A DNA stretch of 64,000 nt from Sphingomonas sp. OK281 (GTDB taxonomy: Bacteria > Pseudomonadota > Alphaproteobacteria > Sphingomonadales > Sphingomonadaceae): positions 372,001 through 436,000 of the forward strand of contig NZ_FOVZ01000001.1 of the NCBI RefSeq assembly GCF_900115295.1, in the 5' to 3' direction. Made by a program: the position numbers and the translations under genes. This document shows, one piece after another, positions 10,464 to 19,301 of this stretch; the stretch's first letter is position 1; every line of letters begins with the position of its first letter. Under the pieces are notes generated by a model. The model had not been told where the DNA came from. It made no database searches and was given only the letters and a program-made list of their open reading frames with translations.

Positions 10464-10491
10464 TTAACAAAAATATTAATTGTCCTATAAT
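10464..10491 (+). promoter_or_regulatory. Near-consensus housekeeping promoter for the receptor-halogenase operon
   Basis: TTAACA (10464-10469) and TATAAT (10486-10491) are separated by 16 bp in an AT-rich island within GC-rich DNA. They match the sigma-70 consensus at 5/6 and 6/6 positions. The predicted transcript starts near 10497, leaving a leader of roughly 90 nt before the ATG at 10590. Confidence 0.7.
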
Positions 10492-10589
10492 AATGGTAAG
10501 GGTAACAGCGGGGCAAGCACCAGACAGATAAGGTGCGATTCTGGAAACTGCGGCGTCCCGGGATACGCTGCAGCAAGGGGGGGATTTCA

Positions 10590-13500
10590 ATGACCGTGCT
10601 CAATCTCAATTTCGATCATCGCCGTAATGTCGCAGGCGCAATGCGTGCCGGTGTGTCGCTGGCGGCGTTGCTCGCAGCGAGCGTCAGTGGAAATGCGTGG
10701 GCACAGGCCGAGACGCAGACCATATCGCCCGACACGACCCAGGCCGCGGCGCCGGGACAGGGCGCTGGCGAGCCCGCGGCCGACCAGACGGGCGACGATA
10801 TCGTCGTGACCGGGCGCCGCGCTGCGCTTGAAGCGGCCGATGAACGCAAGCGTCGCAGCGAGACGATCGTCGACTCGGTCGTGGCCGACGATGCCGGCAA
10901 GCTTCCCGACAACTCGATCACCGAGGTCCTGCAGCGTATTTCGGGCGTGTCGATCGTGCGCTTTGCCGCGCTGGGCGATCCCGATCACTATTCGGTCCAG
11001 GGTTCGGGCGTGCAGGTGCGCGGTCTGACCGGTGTCGCGTCGCGCCTGAACGGTCGCGAGATCTTCAGCGCGAACAACGGTCGCGCGATCCTGTGGAGCG
11101 ACGTGACGCCCGAGCTGATGTCGGCGGTCGACGTCTACAAGGCGTCGACGGCGGACTTGATCGAGGGCGGCACCGGCGGCCAGATCGATCTTCGGACCAA
11201 GCTTCCGTTCGACTTCAACGGCAAGTTCCACGTCGCGGGCACGGGCGAACTTGCGCTTGGCGACATGGCGAACCAGGCGGATCCGTCGGGCTCGGTGCTG
11301 GTTACCGACTCGTTCGAGACGCCGATCGGCCGGATCGGGTTGCTCGGCGACGTTGCGTTCAGCCAGTTCAGCTCGCTGTCGCAGTTCATCCGCGTCAGCC
11401 CGTATTTCAAGACGACGCTCAGCGACGGCAGCAGCAAGTACGTCCCGAGCGGCTTCGCCTATGGCGACGAGGCGTTCCAGTACAAGCGCTACGGCATCTA
11501 CGGCGCGGCGCAGTGGCAGCCGGCGGAGTCGCTGACGTTCACCGGGAGCTTCTTCCAGTCGCGCTACAAGAGTCAGTCGAGCGATTACGGCACGCAGCTT
11601 GATTCGCAGACGCTGGCGGTCGATCCGGCGAGCAGCACCTTCGACAGCAACGGTTTGCTGACGAAGACGAGCGCGCTGTTCAATCGCGACACGGGAACCT
11701 TCGCCCCGACGGGTGGGGCGATCACCAGCAGCGGCAACAAGGGGTTCGTCCAGAGCAATACGCGAACGCGCGATTATTCGCTGTCGTTCGTGTGGGCGCC
11801 CGAAGACAGCCATCTGTCGCTCAAGGGATCGCTGCAGCGCGTCGATTCACGCCAGATCTATGATCGCATCGACATCTTCCGCGATCTCGGTTTCGGCCAA
11901 AGCTTCGGCATGGATCTGACCGGCGACCTGCCGCAGATCACCGTCAGCCCGGCGACGCAGGCGTCGTTCGCGGACCCCGCGAACTATTTCTGGTCGGCGT
12001 CGATGCCGCACAACGAACGCAACAAGGGCCGGCTCGATGCCGCGCAGCTCGATGCCGAATACAAGTTCGACAACAGCTTCTTCCGGTCGATCAAGGTCGG
12101 CGGTCGCTACGCCAAGCGGACCGAACGCGATCTGTCGAACGGCTATAACTGGACGGCACTCGGCCGCGGCTGGAACGGCGATCCGCAGCTGACCTACGCG
12201 AATGCGGCGCCGGGCGACGTCGCCAGCCACGCATTCAAGGACTTCTTCCGCGGCGAGACGACGCTGCCGGGCAACCTGATGTTCGCATCGGAGAACTTGG
12301 CGTCGCGGTTCAACGTCAACCGCACTGGTCTGGTACAGGCGCCACCTGCCGGCTTCTGTGCCGGTATCGAGTCCAACTGTTCGGCTGCAGGTCCTCTGAC
12401 GACGACCGGCTACGGCGGTCTGTCCGGTATTCGCGCTCCTGGCTTCGTCCTGCCGGGCGATCAGGTCGATAACCGGACCGAAAATGCCGCTGGCTATGCA
12501 CTGGTGCGCTTCGGTCCTGAGGAGGGGTCGCGTGGCATTGCCGGCAACATCGGCGTGAGAGTCGTGCATATCGAGAACGAGGGCAGCGGTTTCATCCAGC
12601 AGAACGGCGGGACGGTCTTCGTCCGCAACGGCGTCCAGCAGACGTTGGCGAACACCTTCCTCGCGCGCGGCGGCAAGGCGGAATTCACGCGCGTCCTGCC
12701 GTCGGTCAATCTCGAATTTTCGCCGACGGACCGGATCAAGGTGCGTGGCGGGTACAACATCACGATGGATCTCCCGACGTTCAACGCGCTGCGGGCCTCC
12801 GGTTCGATCGGCGTCGCGACGACCAGCAACCCGGTCGCGGGCCAGCCGGGGACCTTCAACAACTTCACCGCGGACACGGGCAATCCGTTGCTCAAGCCGA
12901 CGCTGTCGAACAACGTCGATCTCTCGCTCGAATATTACGGGCGTGCGGGCACGTCCTTCCATATCGCGCCGTTCTACAAGCGGCTGACCAACTTGCCGAT
13001 CTACGCGCTGACGAACCGGCAGGTCACCGTCTTGTTTACCGACGGCACGACCGAAAACGTCACGGCATCGGCGACCGACTACAGCAACGCGACCAAGGCG
13101 GCGACCGTCAAGGGCGTCGAGGTCGGGGGACGCTTCTTCTTCGACATGCTGCCGGGTGCGCTGGCCGGAATCGGGTTCGAGGGGAACTATACGTTCATCA
13201 AGAGCGGCAATCCGGGTGACGTCTACCGCGATATCACCGGTGCGGTCAGGAGCGATGCCCCGCTCGTTGGCCTGTCGAAGCACAATTTGAACGCGACGCT
13301 GCTCTACGAGCGCAATCCGATCTCGCTGCGGATCGCGTACTCGTGGCGCTCGCAATATCTGCTGTCGACCAACAGCAACGGCACGAACGGGACGTACACC
13401 TATTACAGCGCCCCCGGCGTTATCAGCAATCAGGATGGAGGCGTTGATACCTCCACCCAGATCGCGCTGCCGATCTATGGCGGCAACTACGGGTCGATCG

Positions 13501-13676
13501 ATGCCGGCGTCCGCTTCAAGGTGACCGACTATCTGTCGTTCGGCGTGCAGGGGACCAACCTGACCGCGTCGACGCAGCGTACGCTGATGGGTGGCTATCC
13601 CGGTGGCAAGCTGGTCGGGCGTAGCTGGTTCCAGGCCGATCGTCGGATCAGCACTGGTATCAACCTCGCCTTCTGA
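10590..13676 (+). CDS. Large TonB-dependent receptor (TonB-Xanth-Caul type)
   Basis: From the ATG at 10590, 6 nt after a purine-rich AAGGGGGGGA, the product is 1028 residues. It has an N-terminal signal peptide ending in SVSGNAWAQA, the start box DDIVVTGRRAAL, a plug with NSITEVLQRISGVSI and VQVRGLTGVASRLNGREIF, and a long barrel ending in INLAF. The size and plug sequence fit the 'TonB-Xanth-Caul' subfamily, large receptors common in sphingomonads, Caulobacter and Xanthomonas and often linked to plant-carbohydrate loci. An in-frame ATG at 10533 would add 19 residues in front of the signal peptide and is unlikely. Two halogenase genes and a GH74-like gene follow on the same strand, which suggests uptake of a plant glycan or glycoside; the substrate is inferred only. 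Confidence 0.93.
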   Translation: MTVLNLNFDHRRNVAGAMRAGVSLAALLAASVSGNAWAQAETQTISPDTTQAAAPGQGAGEPAADQTGDDIVVTGRRAALEAADERKRRSETIVDSVVADDAGKLPDNSITEVLQRISGVSIVRFAALGDPDHYSVQGSGVQVRGLTGVASRLNGREIFSANNGRAILWSDVTPELMSAVDVYKASTADLIEGGTGGQIDLRTKLPFDFNGKFHVAGTGELALGDMANQADPSGSVLVTDSFETPIGRIGLLGDVAFSQFSSLSQFIRVSPYFKTTLSDGSSKYVPSGFAYGDEAFQYKRYGIYGAAQWQPAESLTFTGSFFQSRYKSQSSDYGTQLDSQTLAVDPASSTFDSNGLLTKTSALFNRDTGTFAPTGGAITSSGNKGFVQSNTRTRDYSLSFVWAPEDSHLSLKGSLQRVDSRQIYDRIDIFRDLGFGQSFGMDLTGDLPQITVSPATQASFADPANYFWSASMPHNERNKGRLDAAQLDAEYKFDNSFFRSIKVGGRYAKRTERDLSNGYNWTALGRGWNGDPQLTYANAAPGDVASHAFKDFFRGETTLPGNLMFASENLASRFNVNRTGLVQAPPAGFCAGIESNCSAAGPLTTTGYGGLSGIRAPGFVLPGDQVDNRTENAAGYALVRFGPEEGSRGIAGNIGVRVVHIENEGSGFIQQNGGTVFVRNGVQQTLANTFLARGGKAEFTRVLPSVNLEFSPTDRIKVRGGYNITMDLPTFNALRASGSIGVATTSNPVAGQPGTFNNFTADTGNPLLKPTLSNNVDLSLEYYGRAGTSFHIAPFYKRLTNLPIYALTNRQVTVLFTDGTTENVTASATDYSNATKAATVKGVEVGGRFFFDMLPGALAGIGFEGNYTFIKSGNPGDVYRDITGAVRSDAPLVGLSKHNLNATLLYERNPISLRIAYSWRSQYLLSTNSNGTNGTYTYYSAPGVISNQDGGVDTSTQIALPIYGGNYGSIDAGVRFKVTDYLSFGVQGTNLTASTQRTLMGGYPGGKLVGRSWFQADRRISTGINLAF

Positions 13677-13684
13677 CGATGATG

Positions 13685-13717
13685 CGCCGCTCGTCGACGC
13701 CGTGTCGACGAGCGGCG
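13685..13717 (+). terminator. Perfect 14-bp hairpin between receptor and first halogenase
   Basis: CGCCGCTCGTCGAC (13685-13698), a 5-nt loop and GTCGACGAGCGGCG (13704-13717) form a perfect stem. It starts 9 bp after the receptor stop codon. There is no T-run after it, so it is more likely an mRNA-stabilising or attenuating structure than a full terminator. It would lower downstream expression relative to the receptor. Confidence 0.6.
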
Positions 13718-13730
13718 AAGCGAGGCTGTG

Positions 13731-15281
13731 ATGACCAAGCGGATATTGATCGTGGGCGGGGGCACCGCCGGGTGGCTGACCGCGGGCTATCTCGCCAAGC
13801 GGCTTGGCGCGGACCTGCCGGGCGGCGTCGCGATCACGCTCGTCGAGTCGCGGGACATCGGCATCCTAGGCGTCGGCGAGGGGACGTTTCCGACCATTCG
13901 CCGGACGCTGGCGACGATCGGGATCGACGAGGCGGATCTGATCCGTCGCTGCGGCGCCACGTTCAAGCAGGGCGCCAAGTTCGTCCACTGGCGCCACGCG
14001 CCGGGGCAGGGGGCGACCGATCATTATTCGCACCCGTTCCAAGTCGCGGATTCGAGCGACGGCCTCGACCTGCTGCCCTATTGGCTGCTGGGACTTGGCG
14101 GCACGGAGAATTGGGACGAGGTCTCCAACCCGCAGAAGAAGGCTGCCGACCAGCATCGCGCGCCTAAATTGCCGACGAATCCCGATTATGTCGGGCCGCT
14201 CAACTACGCGTTCCACTTCGATGCCGTGGCGCTGGCCGGGCTGCTGCGCGAGCAGGGGGTGAAGAACGGCGTCCGGCATCTCACCGACACCGTGAGCGAG
14301 GTGTTGCTCGATGCCGATGGCGCGATCGGCGGCGTGCGTACCGAGCGGAACGGCACGCTCGACGCGGACCTCTACATCGACTGCACGGGCTTTCGCGCCG
14401 AGCTGATCGGCAAGGCGATGAAGATCCCGTTCCGCTCGTGCCGCGACGTGCTGTTCTGCAACCGCGCGATCGCCGCGCAACTACCCTACACGCGGCCCGA
14501 CGAACCGATCGCGTCCTATACCATCTCGACCGCGCAGGAGGCAGGCTGGATATGGGACATCGGTCTCGATCGGCGACGCGGCATCGGCCATGTCTATTCG
14601 TCCGACCATAGCGACGACGAGGCCGCCGAGCGCGTGCTGCGCGGCTATCTGGGGGCGGCGGGCGAGAAGGCGGACGTGCGGCACTTCAAGTTCGATGCCG
14701 GCTACCGCGAGGTCAACTGGTACAAGAACTGCGTCGCGGTCGGGTTGTCGAGCGGTTTCTTCGAGCCTCTCGAAGCGACCGGGATAGCCTTTGCCGAAGT
14801 GTCCGCCGGGATGATCGCCAACCTGTTTCCCTGGGGCGGCGACTACGCGACGTCCGCGCGGCAGTTCAACGCGAACATGCTGCGCCGCTACGAGCGCGCG
14901 CTCGATTTCATCAAGCTGCATTATTGCATCTCGGAACGACGCGACACCGCGTTCTGGCGTGACAACGTGGCCGACGCGTCGGTGCCGGACAGGCTGCTGG
15001 AGATGCTCGACCGCTGGCGTTTCCGGCCGCCCAACGAACTCGATATCGACGGGCAAGTCGACATCTTCACCGAGGCAAGCTGGCAGTATGTCCTGTACGG
15101 CATGGGCTGGAAGACCGACCTGAGCGCCAAGGCGGGAGCACTGCGCTACGGCGAAGACGCACGCCGGGCATTCGCGGAGGTGCAGCGCCAAGCGGCGTAT
15201 GCGATCGCCAACCTGCCGTCGAACCGCGATCTCGTCGACTACGCCCAGACCCACAGCTTCGGCGCGCGAGCCGCTGCGTGA
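13731..15281 (+). CDS. Flavin-dependent tryptophan-halogenase-family protein 1
   Basis: The 516-residue protein begins MTKRILIVGGGTAGWLTAGYL, the FAD-binding GxGxxG motif of flavin-dependent halogenases. Lys79 in FKQGAKF sits where the catalytic lysine of PrnA-type enzymes sits. The WxWxIP motif that separates halogenases from monooxygenases is altered to WIWDIG (Pro to Gly). The EPLEST motif reads EPLEAT, with the Ser after the catalytic Glu replaced by Ala. It therefore belongs to the broader receptor-linked halogenase clade, and activity on free tryptophan should not be assumed. GTG at 13728 and ATG at 13731 are both possible; GAGG at 13722 favours ATG. Its stop codon overlaps the start of the second halogenase. 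Confidence 0.9.
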   Translation: MTKRILIVGGGTAGWLTAGYLAKRLGADLPGGVAITLVESRDIGILGVGEGTFPTIRRTLATIGIDEADLIRRCGATFKQGAKFVHWRHAPGQGATDHYSHPFQVADSSDGLDLLPYWLLGLGGTENWDEVSNPQKKAADQHRAPKLPTNPDYVGPLNYAFHFDAVALAGLLREQGVKNGVRHLTDTVSEVLLDADGAIGGVRTERNGTLDADLYIDCTGFRAELIGKAMKIPFRSCRDVLFCNRAIAAQLPYTRPDEPIASYTISTAQEAGWIWDIGLDRRRGIGHVYSSDHSDDEAAERVLRGYLGAAGEKADVRHFKFDAGYREVNWYKNCVAVGLSSGFFEPLEATGIAFAEVSAGMIANLFPWGGDYATSARQFNANMLRRYERALDFIKLHYCISERRDTAFWRDNVADASVPDRLLEMLDRWRFRPPNELDIDGQVDIFTEASWQYVLYGMGWKTDLSAKAGALRYGEDARRAFAEVQRQAAYAIANLPSNRDLVDYAQTHSFGARAAA

Positions 15282-16810
15282 CGGACGGGCAGCTGGGCAG
15301 GGTCACCAAGGTCGTCATCGTCGGCGGCGGCACGGCCGGATGGATGACCGCGGCGGCGCTGTCCCGGCTCGTGCCTAGCGGCGTGTCGGTCACATTGGTC
15401 GAGTCCGAGGAGATCGGTACCGTCGGCGTCGGCGAGGCGACGATCCCGTCGCTGCTCGATTACAACCGCATGCTGGGGATCGACGAGGACGCGTTCGTCC
15501 GCGCGACCGGCGCGACGTTCAAGCTGGGCATCGAGTTCCGCGACTGGGCGCGGCCGGGCGACTCCTATCTCCATCCGTTCGGTACACATGGCCGCGATGT
15601 CGAGGGCGTCTCGTTCCACCAGCTCTGGCTTCGTCAGGTCGCTCTAAGCAACCCCGATCCGGGACCGATCGGCGACTATTGCCTGTCGGCGGTGGCGGCG
15701 CGGCGCGGGCGGTTCACTCGGCCAAGTGGCAATCCCCAGTCGATCCTGTCGTCTTTGTTCTACGCGTTCCATTTCGACGCGGCGCTGTATGCGACGTTCC
15801 TGCGCGACATCGCGGAGCAGGACGGCGTGGTGCGCGTCGAGGGTCGCGTGGTCGCGGTCGATCGGGATGCCGAAACGGGGTTTATCCAATCGGTGCGGCT
15901 CGAAGGCGATCGCCGCATCGACGGTGAATTGTTCATCGACTGCAGCGGTTTTCGGTCGCTGTTGCTCGGCGATGCGCTGGGCGTGCCGTTCACCAGCTGG
16001 AAGCACTGGCTACCATGCGACCGGGCCTGGGCAGTGCCGAGCGCGCGCCAGGGGCCACTGACCCCCTATACGCGGGCGACTGCCGATACCGCCGGGTGGC
16101 GCTGGCGGATCCCGCTCCAGCACCGGGTCGGCAACGGGTATGTCTATTCGAGCGCGCATATCGACGATGACGATGCCAGGCGGGCACTACTGGCTGGGCT
16201 CGAGGGGCAGGCGCTGGGCGAGCCGCGTCAGTTGCGGTTCGAGGCCGGGCGGCGCGAACGGCTGTGGGATCGGAACTGCGTCGCGATCGGGCTTGCCGGC
16301 GGGTTCCTCGAACCGCTCGAATCGACCAGCATTCACCTGATTCAGTCCGGGATCACCCGGCTGATGAGCCTGTTTCCCGATATGGGGTTCGGCGCGACCG
16401 AGATCGACGCGTATAACCGCGTCATGCTGCGCGAATACGAGCAGGTGCGCGATTTCGTCATCCTGCATTACCACGCGACCGAGCGATCGGACTCCCCGTT
16501 CTGGGACCAGTGCCGGACCATGTCGATTCCGGCGTCTCTGTCGGCCAAGCTGGCGCTGTGGTCCGGGAAGGCGCGCGTGTTCCGCGAACAGGGGGAATTG
16601 TTCACTCCCGACGGCTGGATCGCGGTGCTGCTCGGTCAGGGCATACGACCGTCGTCCATCGATCCACTTGCGGCCACGTTGCCGCCCGGCGAATCCGTGC
16701 GGTTCATGGCGCATGTCCGCGACATGATCGACAAGACCGCGACGGCAATGCCGACGCATGAATCCTTTATCGCCCAGCACTGTGCGTCGCCGCTGCGTCA
16801 GCCGGCATGA
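15278..16810 (+). CDS. Flavin-dependent tryptophan-halogenase-family protein 2
   Basis: The 510-residue protein starts at a GTG that overlaps the previous stop (GTGA), so the two halogenases are translationally coupled. It has VVIVGGGTAGWMTAAAL at residues 12-28, the catalytic-type Lys82 in FKLGIEF, an intact WRWRIP motif and an intact EPLESTSI motif. By these criteria it is the better candidate of the pair for a working halogenase. It would use FADH2, oxygen and halide, with reductant from an unlinked flavin reductase; none is encoded nearby. The two paralogues differ strongly, so this is an old duplication or an obligate pair, not a recent copy. Confidence 0.92.
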   Translation: MTDGQLGRVTKVVIVGGGTAGWMTAAALSRLVPSGVSVTLVESEEIGTVGVGEATIPSLLDYNRMLGIDEDAFVRATGATFKLGIEFRDWARPGDSYLHPFGTHGRDVEGVSFHQLWLRQVALSNPDPGPIGDYCLSAVAARRGRFTRPSGNPQSILSSLFYAFHFDAALYATFLRDIAEQDGVVRVEGRVVAVDRDAETGFIQSVRLEGDRRIDGELFIDCSGFRSLLLGDALGVPFTSWKHWLPCDRAWAVPSARQGPLTPYTRATADTAGWRWRIPLQHRVGNGYVYSSAHIDDDDARRALLAGLEGQALGEPRQLRFEAGRRERLWDRNCVAIGLAGGFLEPLESTSIHLIQSGITRLMSLFPDMGFGATEIDAYNRVMLREYEQVRDFVILHYHATERSDSPFWDQCRTMSIPASLSAKLALWSGKARVFREQGELFTPDGWIAVLLGQGIRPSSIDPLAATLPPGESVRFMAHVRDMIDKTATAMPTHESFIAQHCASPLRQPA

Positions 16811-16841
16811 CGTGGGGACTTTTCACGGGTTCACGAGACTG

Positions 16842-19055
16842 ATGCCGGGGAAGCGGCTGGGGATCGTCGCGATCATCGCGATGATGATGGCGCCTCTCGC
16901 GGTGCAGGGGGCGGCGCGATCGCAAGATGCCGTGCGGTATCGCTGGACCAACGTGAAGGTCGGGGCGGGCGGCTATGCCCCCAACATCGTCTTCAGCCCT
17001 GCAGAGCGTGGCCTGGCCTATCTACGAACGGACATGGGCGGGGCCTATCGCTGGGACGGCAAGGAGCGCCGTTGGTTGCCGCTTCAGGACGGCAATGCGA
17101 CGCCGAGCTACATGGGTATCGAGAGCATCGCGCCCGATCCACGCAATCCCGACATCGTCTACATGGCGGCCGGGATGAATGCCCGCGCGCCTGCCGCGAT
17201 GTTGCGCTCTGCGGATCGCGGACGGACTTGGCGAACCACGCCGGTACCGTTCGCGATGGGTGGCAACGAGGATGGCCGCGGTTTTGGCGAACGGCTCGCG
17301 GTCGACCCCAATCGGACGCGGCGACTATTCTTCGGGTCGCGTCACGACGGGCTGTGGCGAAGCGACGATGCGGGCGCGACCTGGGTCAAGCTCGCGAGCT
17401 TCCCGGTGGCGGGGCTTGGCCGTCCGGTGTCCCGCAAGACGCATGGCGGCGTCGCCTTCGTCGCGATCGACGCCAATAGCGGCAGCGCGGGCGCGCCGTC
17501 CCGCCGGATATGGGCGGGGGTCGCCGATCCGGGCGCGGAGCATCTCTACCGTTCCGACGACGGCGGCGAGACCTGGGCCGCCGTCCCGGGCCCCTCGCTG
17601 CTGGCGGCCAAGGGCGTTATCGATCGACGCGGCGTGCTGTGGGTCGGTTATGCCAGCGGCCTCGGGCCAAGCGGTATCAAGACGGGTGCAGTGTGGCGCT
17701 ACGATCCGAGCGGGCGTGGCCTCGACGTGACGCCGCCCGGCTGGCGCGATACCGGCGCGGAGGGCGCGTTTCTGGGCGTTGCGGTATCTCCCATGCTGCC
17801 GGGGACGGTCGCCGTCAGCACCGTCGACCGCTATCGCCACGGAGATTCGCTATGGGTCAGCCGCGACGACGGCGGAAGCTGGAACGATGTCGGCGCCCGA
17901 AGCCGGCGTGACGTCTCGCAGACGCCCTTCCTGCTGCACGAGGGCAAGGGCGCCGATTTTGGGCACTGGATTTCGGGCCTGGCGATCGATCCTTTCGATC
18001 CGGGGCACGTCGTCTACACGACCGGCGCGACGGTCTATGCGACCCACGGCTTGCGCGGCACGGGTACGATCGACTGGGTGCCGTGGACCCGAGGGATCGA
18101 GCAGACGGCGATCATCACGCTCGTGTCGCCGACGGGCGGGGCGCCGTTGATATCCGGGTTCGGTGACCTTGCCGGCTTCGTTCACGAGGATCTCGATCGC
18201 TCGCCGCGCCCGACCTTCGTCGATCCGTACATGTCGAACACCAATGCGATCGACTATGCGGGGCTCGCCCCGAACGTCATCGTGCGCAGCGGCAGCCTGT
18301 ATCTCGACCGGCCCCGACACGCGTCCATGGGGCGCTCCGAAGACGGCGGTCGCACATGGACCGAGATCGTTTTGCCGCCGATGGGCAATCCGCCCAGGCG
18401 TGAGGATCTGAACGGCGACTGGCCGATCAGCGTCTCGGCGGACGGCAAGACGATGGTCGTGGCCACCCCGGTTCCGCAGGTCTCGCAGGACGGCGGGCGA
18501 CACTGGTCGGTGGTCCGCGGCTTGCCGGGTGGGGTACGCGCCGTCGCCGACAAGCTGGATCCGCTTGTCTTCTATGCCGTGGATGTCGCGCGGGGGAAGC
18601 TGCTGGTATCGCGCGATGCGGCGATCAGCTTCGCGCCCGTGACGGGCCGCAATCTGCCTGCCGATCTAGCCCCGGCAGGCAGGCAGGGCCGCGAGGCGCA
18701 AAGCTCGCTTCTGGCCGCGCCCGATCGCACGGGAACCCTGTGGCTGCAGGCAGGCACGCGGCTGTTCTACAGCGCCGACGGCGGCACGACCTTCGCCGCG
18801 GCTGGTGGTGGGCTTGAAGTCGAGCTCTTCGGTCTGGGTCGGAACGGGGTGTTTGCGGTCGGCACGCGCGGCGGGGTCAGGGGCGTGTGGCGCTCGATCG
18901 ACAGGGGGCGGACTTGGGGGCGTATCGACGACGACGCGCATCGCTGGGGCGGCCGCTACCGCGTAGTCTCCGGCGATCCCCGGCGCGAAGGCCGTGTCTA
19001 TCTCGGTACGGACGGGCGCGGCATGTTCTATGGCGATCCGGTCGAGGCGCGGTGA
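16842..19055 (+). CDS. GH74-like secreted glycosidase (xyloglucanase family, seven-bladed propellers)
   Basis: From the ATG at 16842 the product is 737 residues with a signal peptide (RLGIVAIIAMMMAPLAVQGA). The GH74 signature is clear: YLRTDMGGAYRWDG at about residue 61, with Asp64 in the position of a catalytic aspartate, then SYMGIESIAPDPRNPDIVYMAAGM. BNR/Asp-box repeats recur (SADRGRTW, SDDAGATW, SDDGGETW, SRDDGGSW, SEDGGRTW, SIDRGRTW), as expected for paired beta-propellers. Family members cut xyloglucan backbones, so the receptor upstream may import xyloglucan oligosaccharides (inference). The gene follows the second halogenase by 31 bp and is probably in the same operon. The ATG at 16758 inside the halogenase gene would place a hydrophilic stretch before the signal peptide and is rejected. 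Confidence 0.85.
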   Translation: MPGKRLGIVAIIAMMMAPLAVQGAARSQDAVRYRWTNVKVGAGGYAPNIVFSPAERGLAYLRTDMGGAYRWDGKERRWLPLQDGNATPSYMGIESIAPDPRNPDIVYMAAGMNARAPAAMLRSADRGRTWRTTPVPFAMGGNEDGRGFGERLAVDPNRTRRLFFGSRHDGLWRSDDAGATWVKLASFPVAGLGRPVSRKTHGGVAFVAIDANSGSAGAPSRRIWAGVADPGAEHLYRSDDGGETWAAVPGPSLLAAKGVIDRRGVLWVGYASGLGPSGIKTGAVWRYDPSGRGLDVTPPGWRDTGAEGAFLGVAVSPMLPGTVAVSTVDRYRHGDSLWVSRDDGGSWNDVGARSRRDVSQTPFLLHEGKGADFGHWISGLAIDPFDPGHVVYTTGATVYATHGLRGTGTIDWVPWTRGIEQTAIITLVSPTGGAPLISGFGDLAGFVHEDLDRSPRPTFVDPYMSNTNAIDYAGLAPNVIVRSGSLYLDRPRHASMGRSEDGGRTWTEIVLPPMGNPPRREDLNGDWPISVSADGKTMVVATPVPQVSQDGGRHWSVVRGLPGGVRAVADKLDPLVFYAVDVARGKLLVSRDAAISFAPVTGRNLPADLAPAGRQGREAQSSLLAAPDRTGTLWLQAGTRLFYSADGGTTFAAAGGGLEVELFGLGRNGVFAVGTRGGVRGVWRSIDRGRTWGRIDDDAHRWGGRYRVVSGDPRREGRVYLGTDGRGMFYGDPVEAR

Positions 19056-19301
19056 TCGGACGACGTCCCGGTCTGCTTTCCTCGTACAGCGGCACGTTGA
19101 AGCGCAGATCGTTGCTCCACATACCGCTGGCACCGAACACATTGCCGGGGCAAGTACGATACCGTCGACCAGCGCCGCGCGGGCACTTGCAACCGCGTCC
19201 ATCCCATCCGGTGAGCACGCCCGGCCGTGGGTAGGGGCCGACCGACACCGTGAGTTCATCGAGAACGGCGGCGTCGGCGCGCACGATCGCACGACTGACG
19301 A
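19056..19301. other. Intergenic gap with possible gene remnant on the minus strand
   Basis: The region between the convergent GH74-like and PepSY genes is 246 bp. A minus-strand frame here reads like protein (ALIVSRAIVRADAAVLDEL, later NDLRFNVPLYEES) but has no proper start or end. It could be a decayed coding segment; no family was recognised. Confidence 0.3.
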
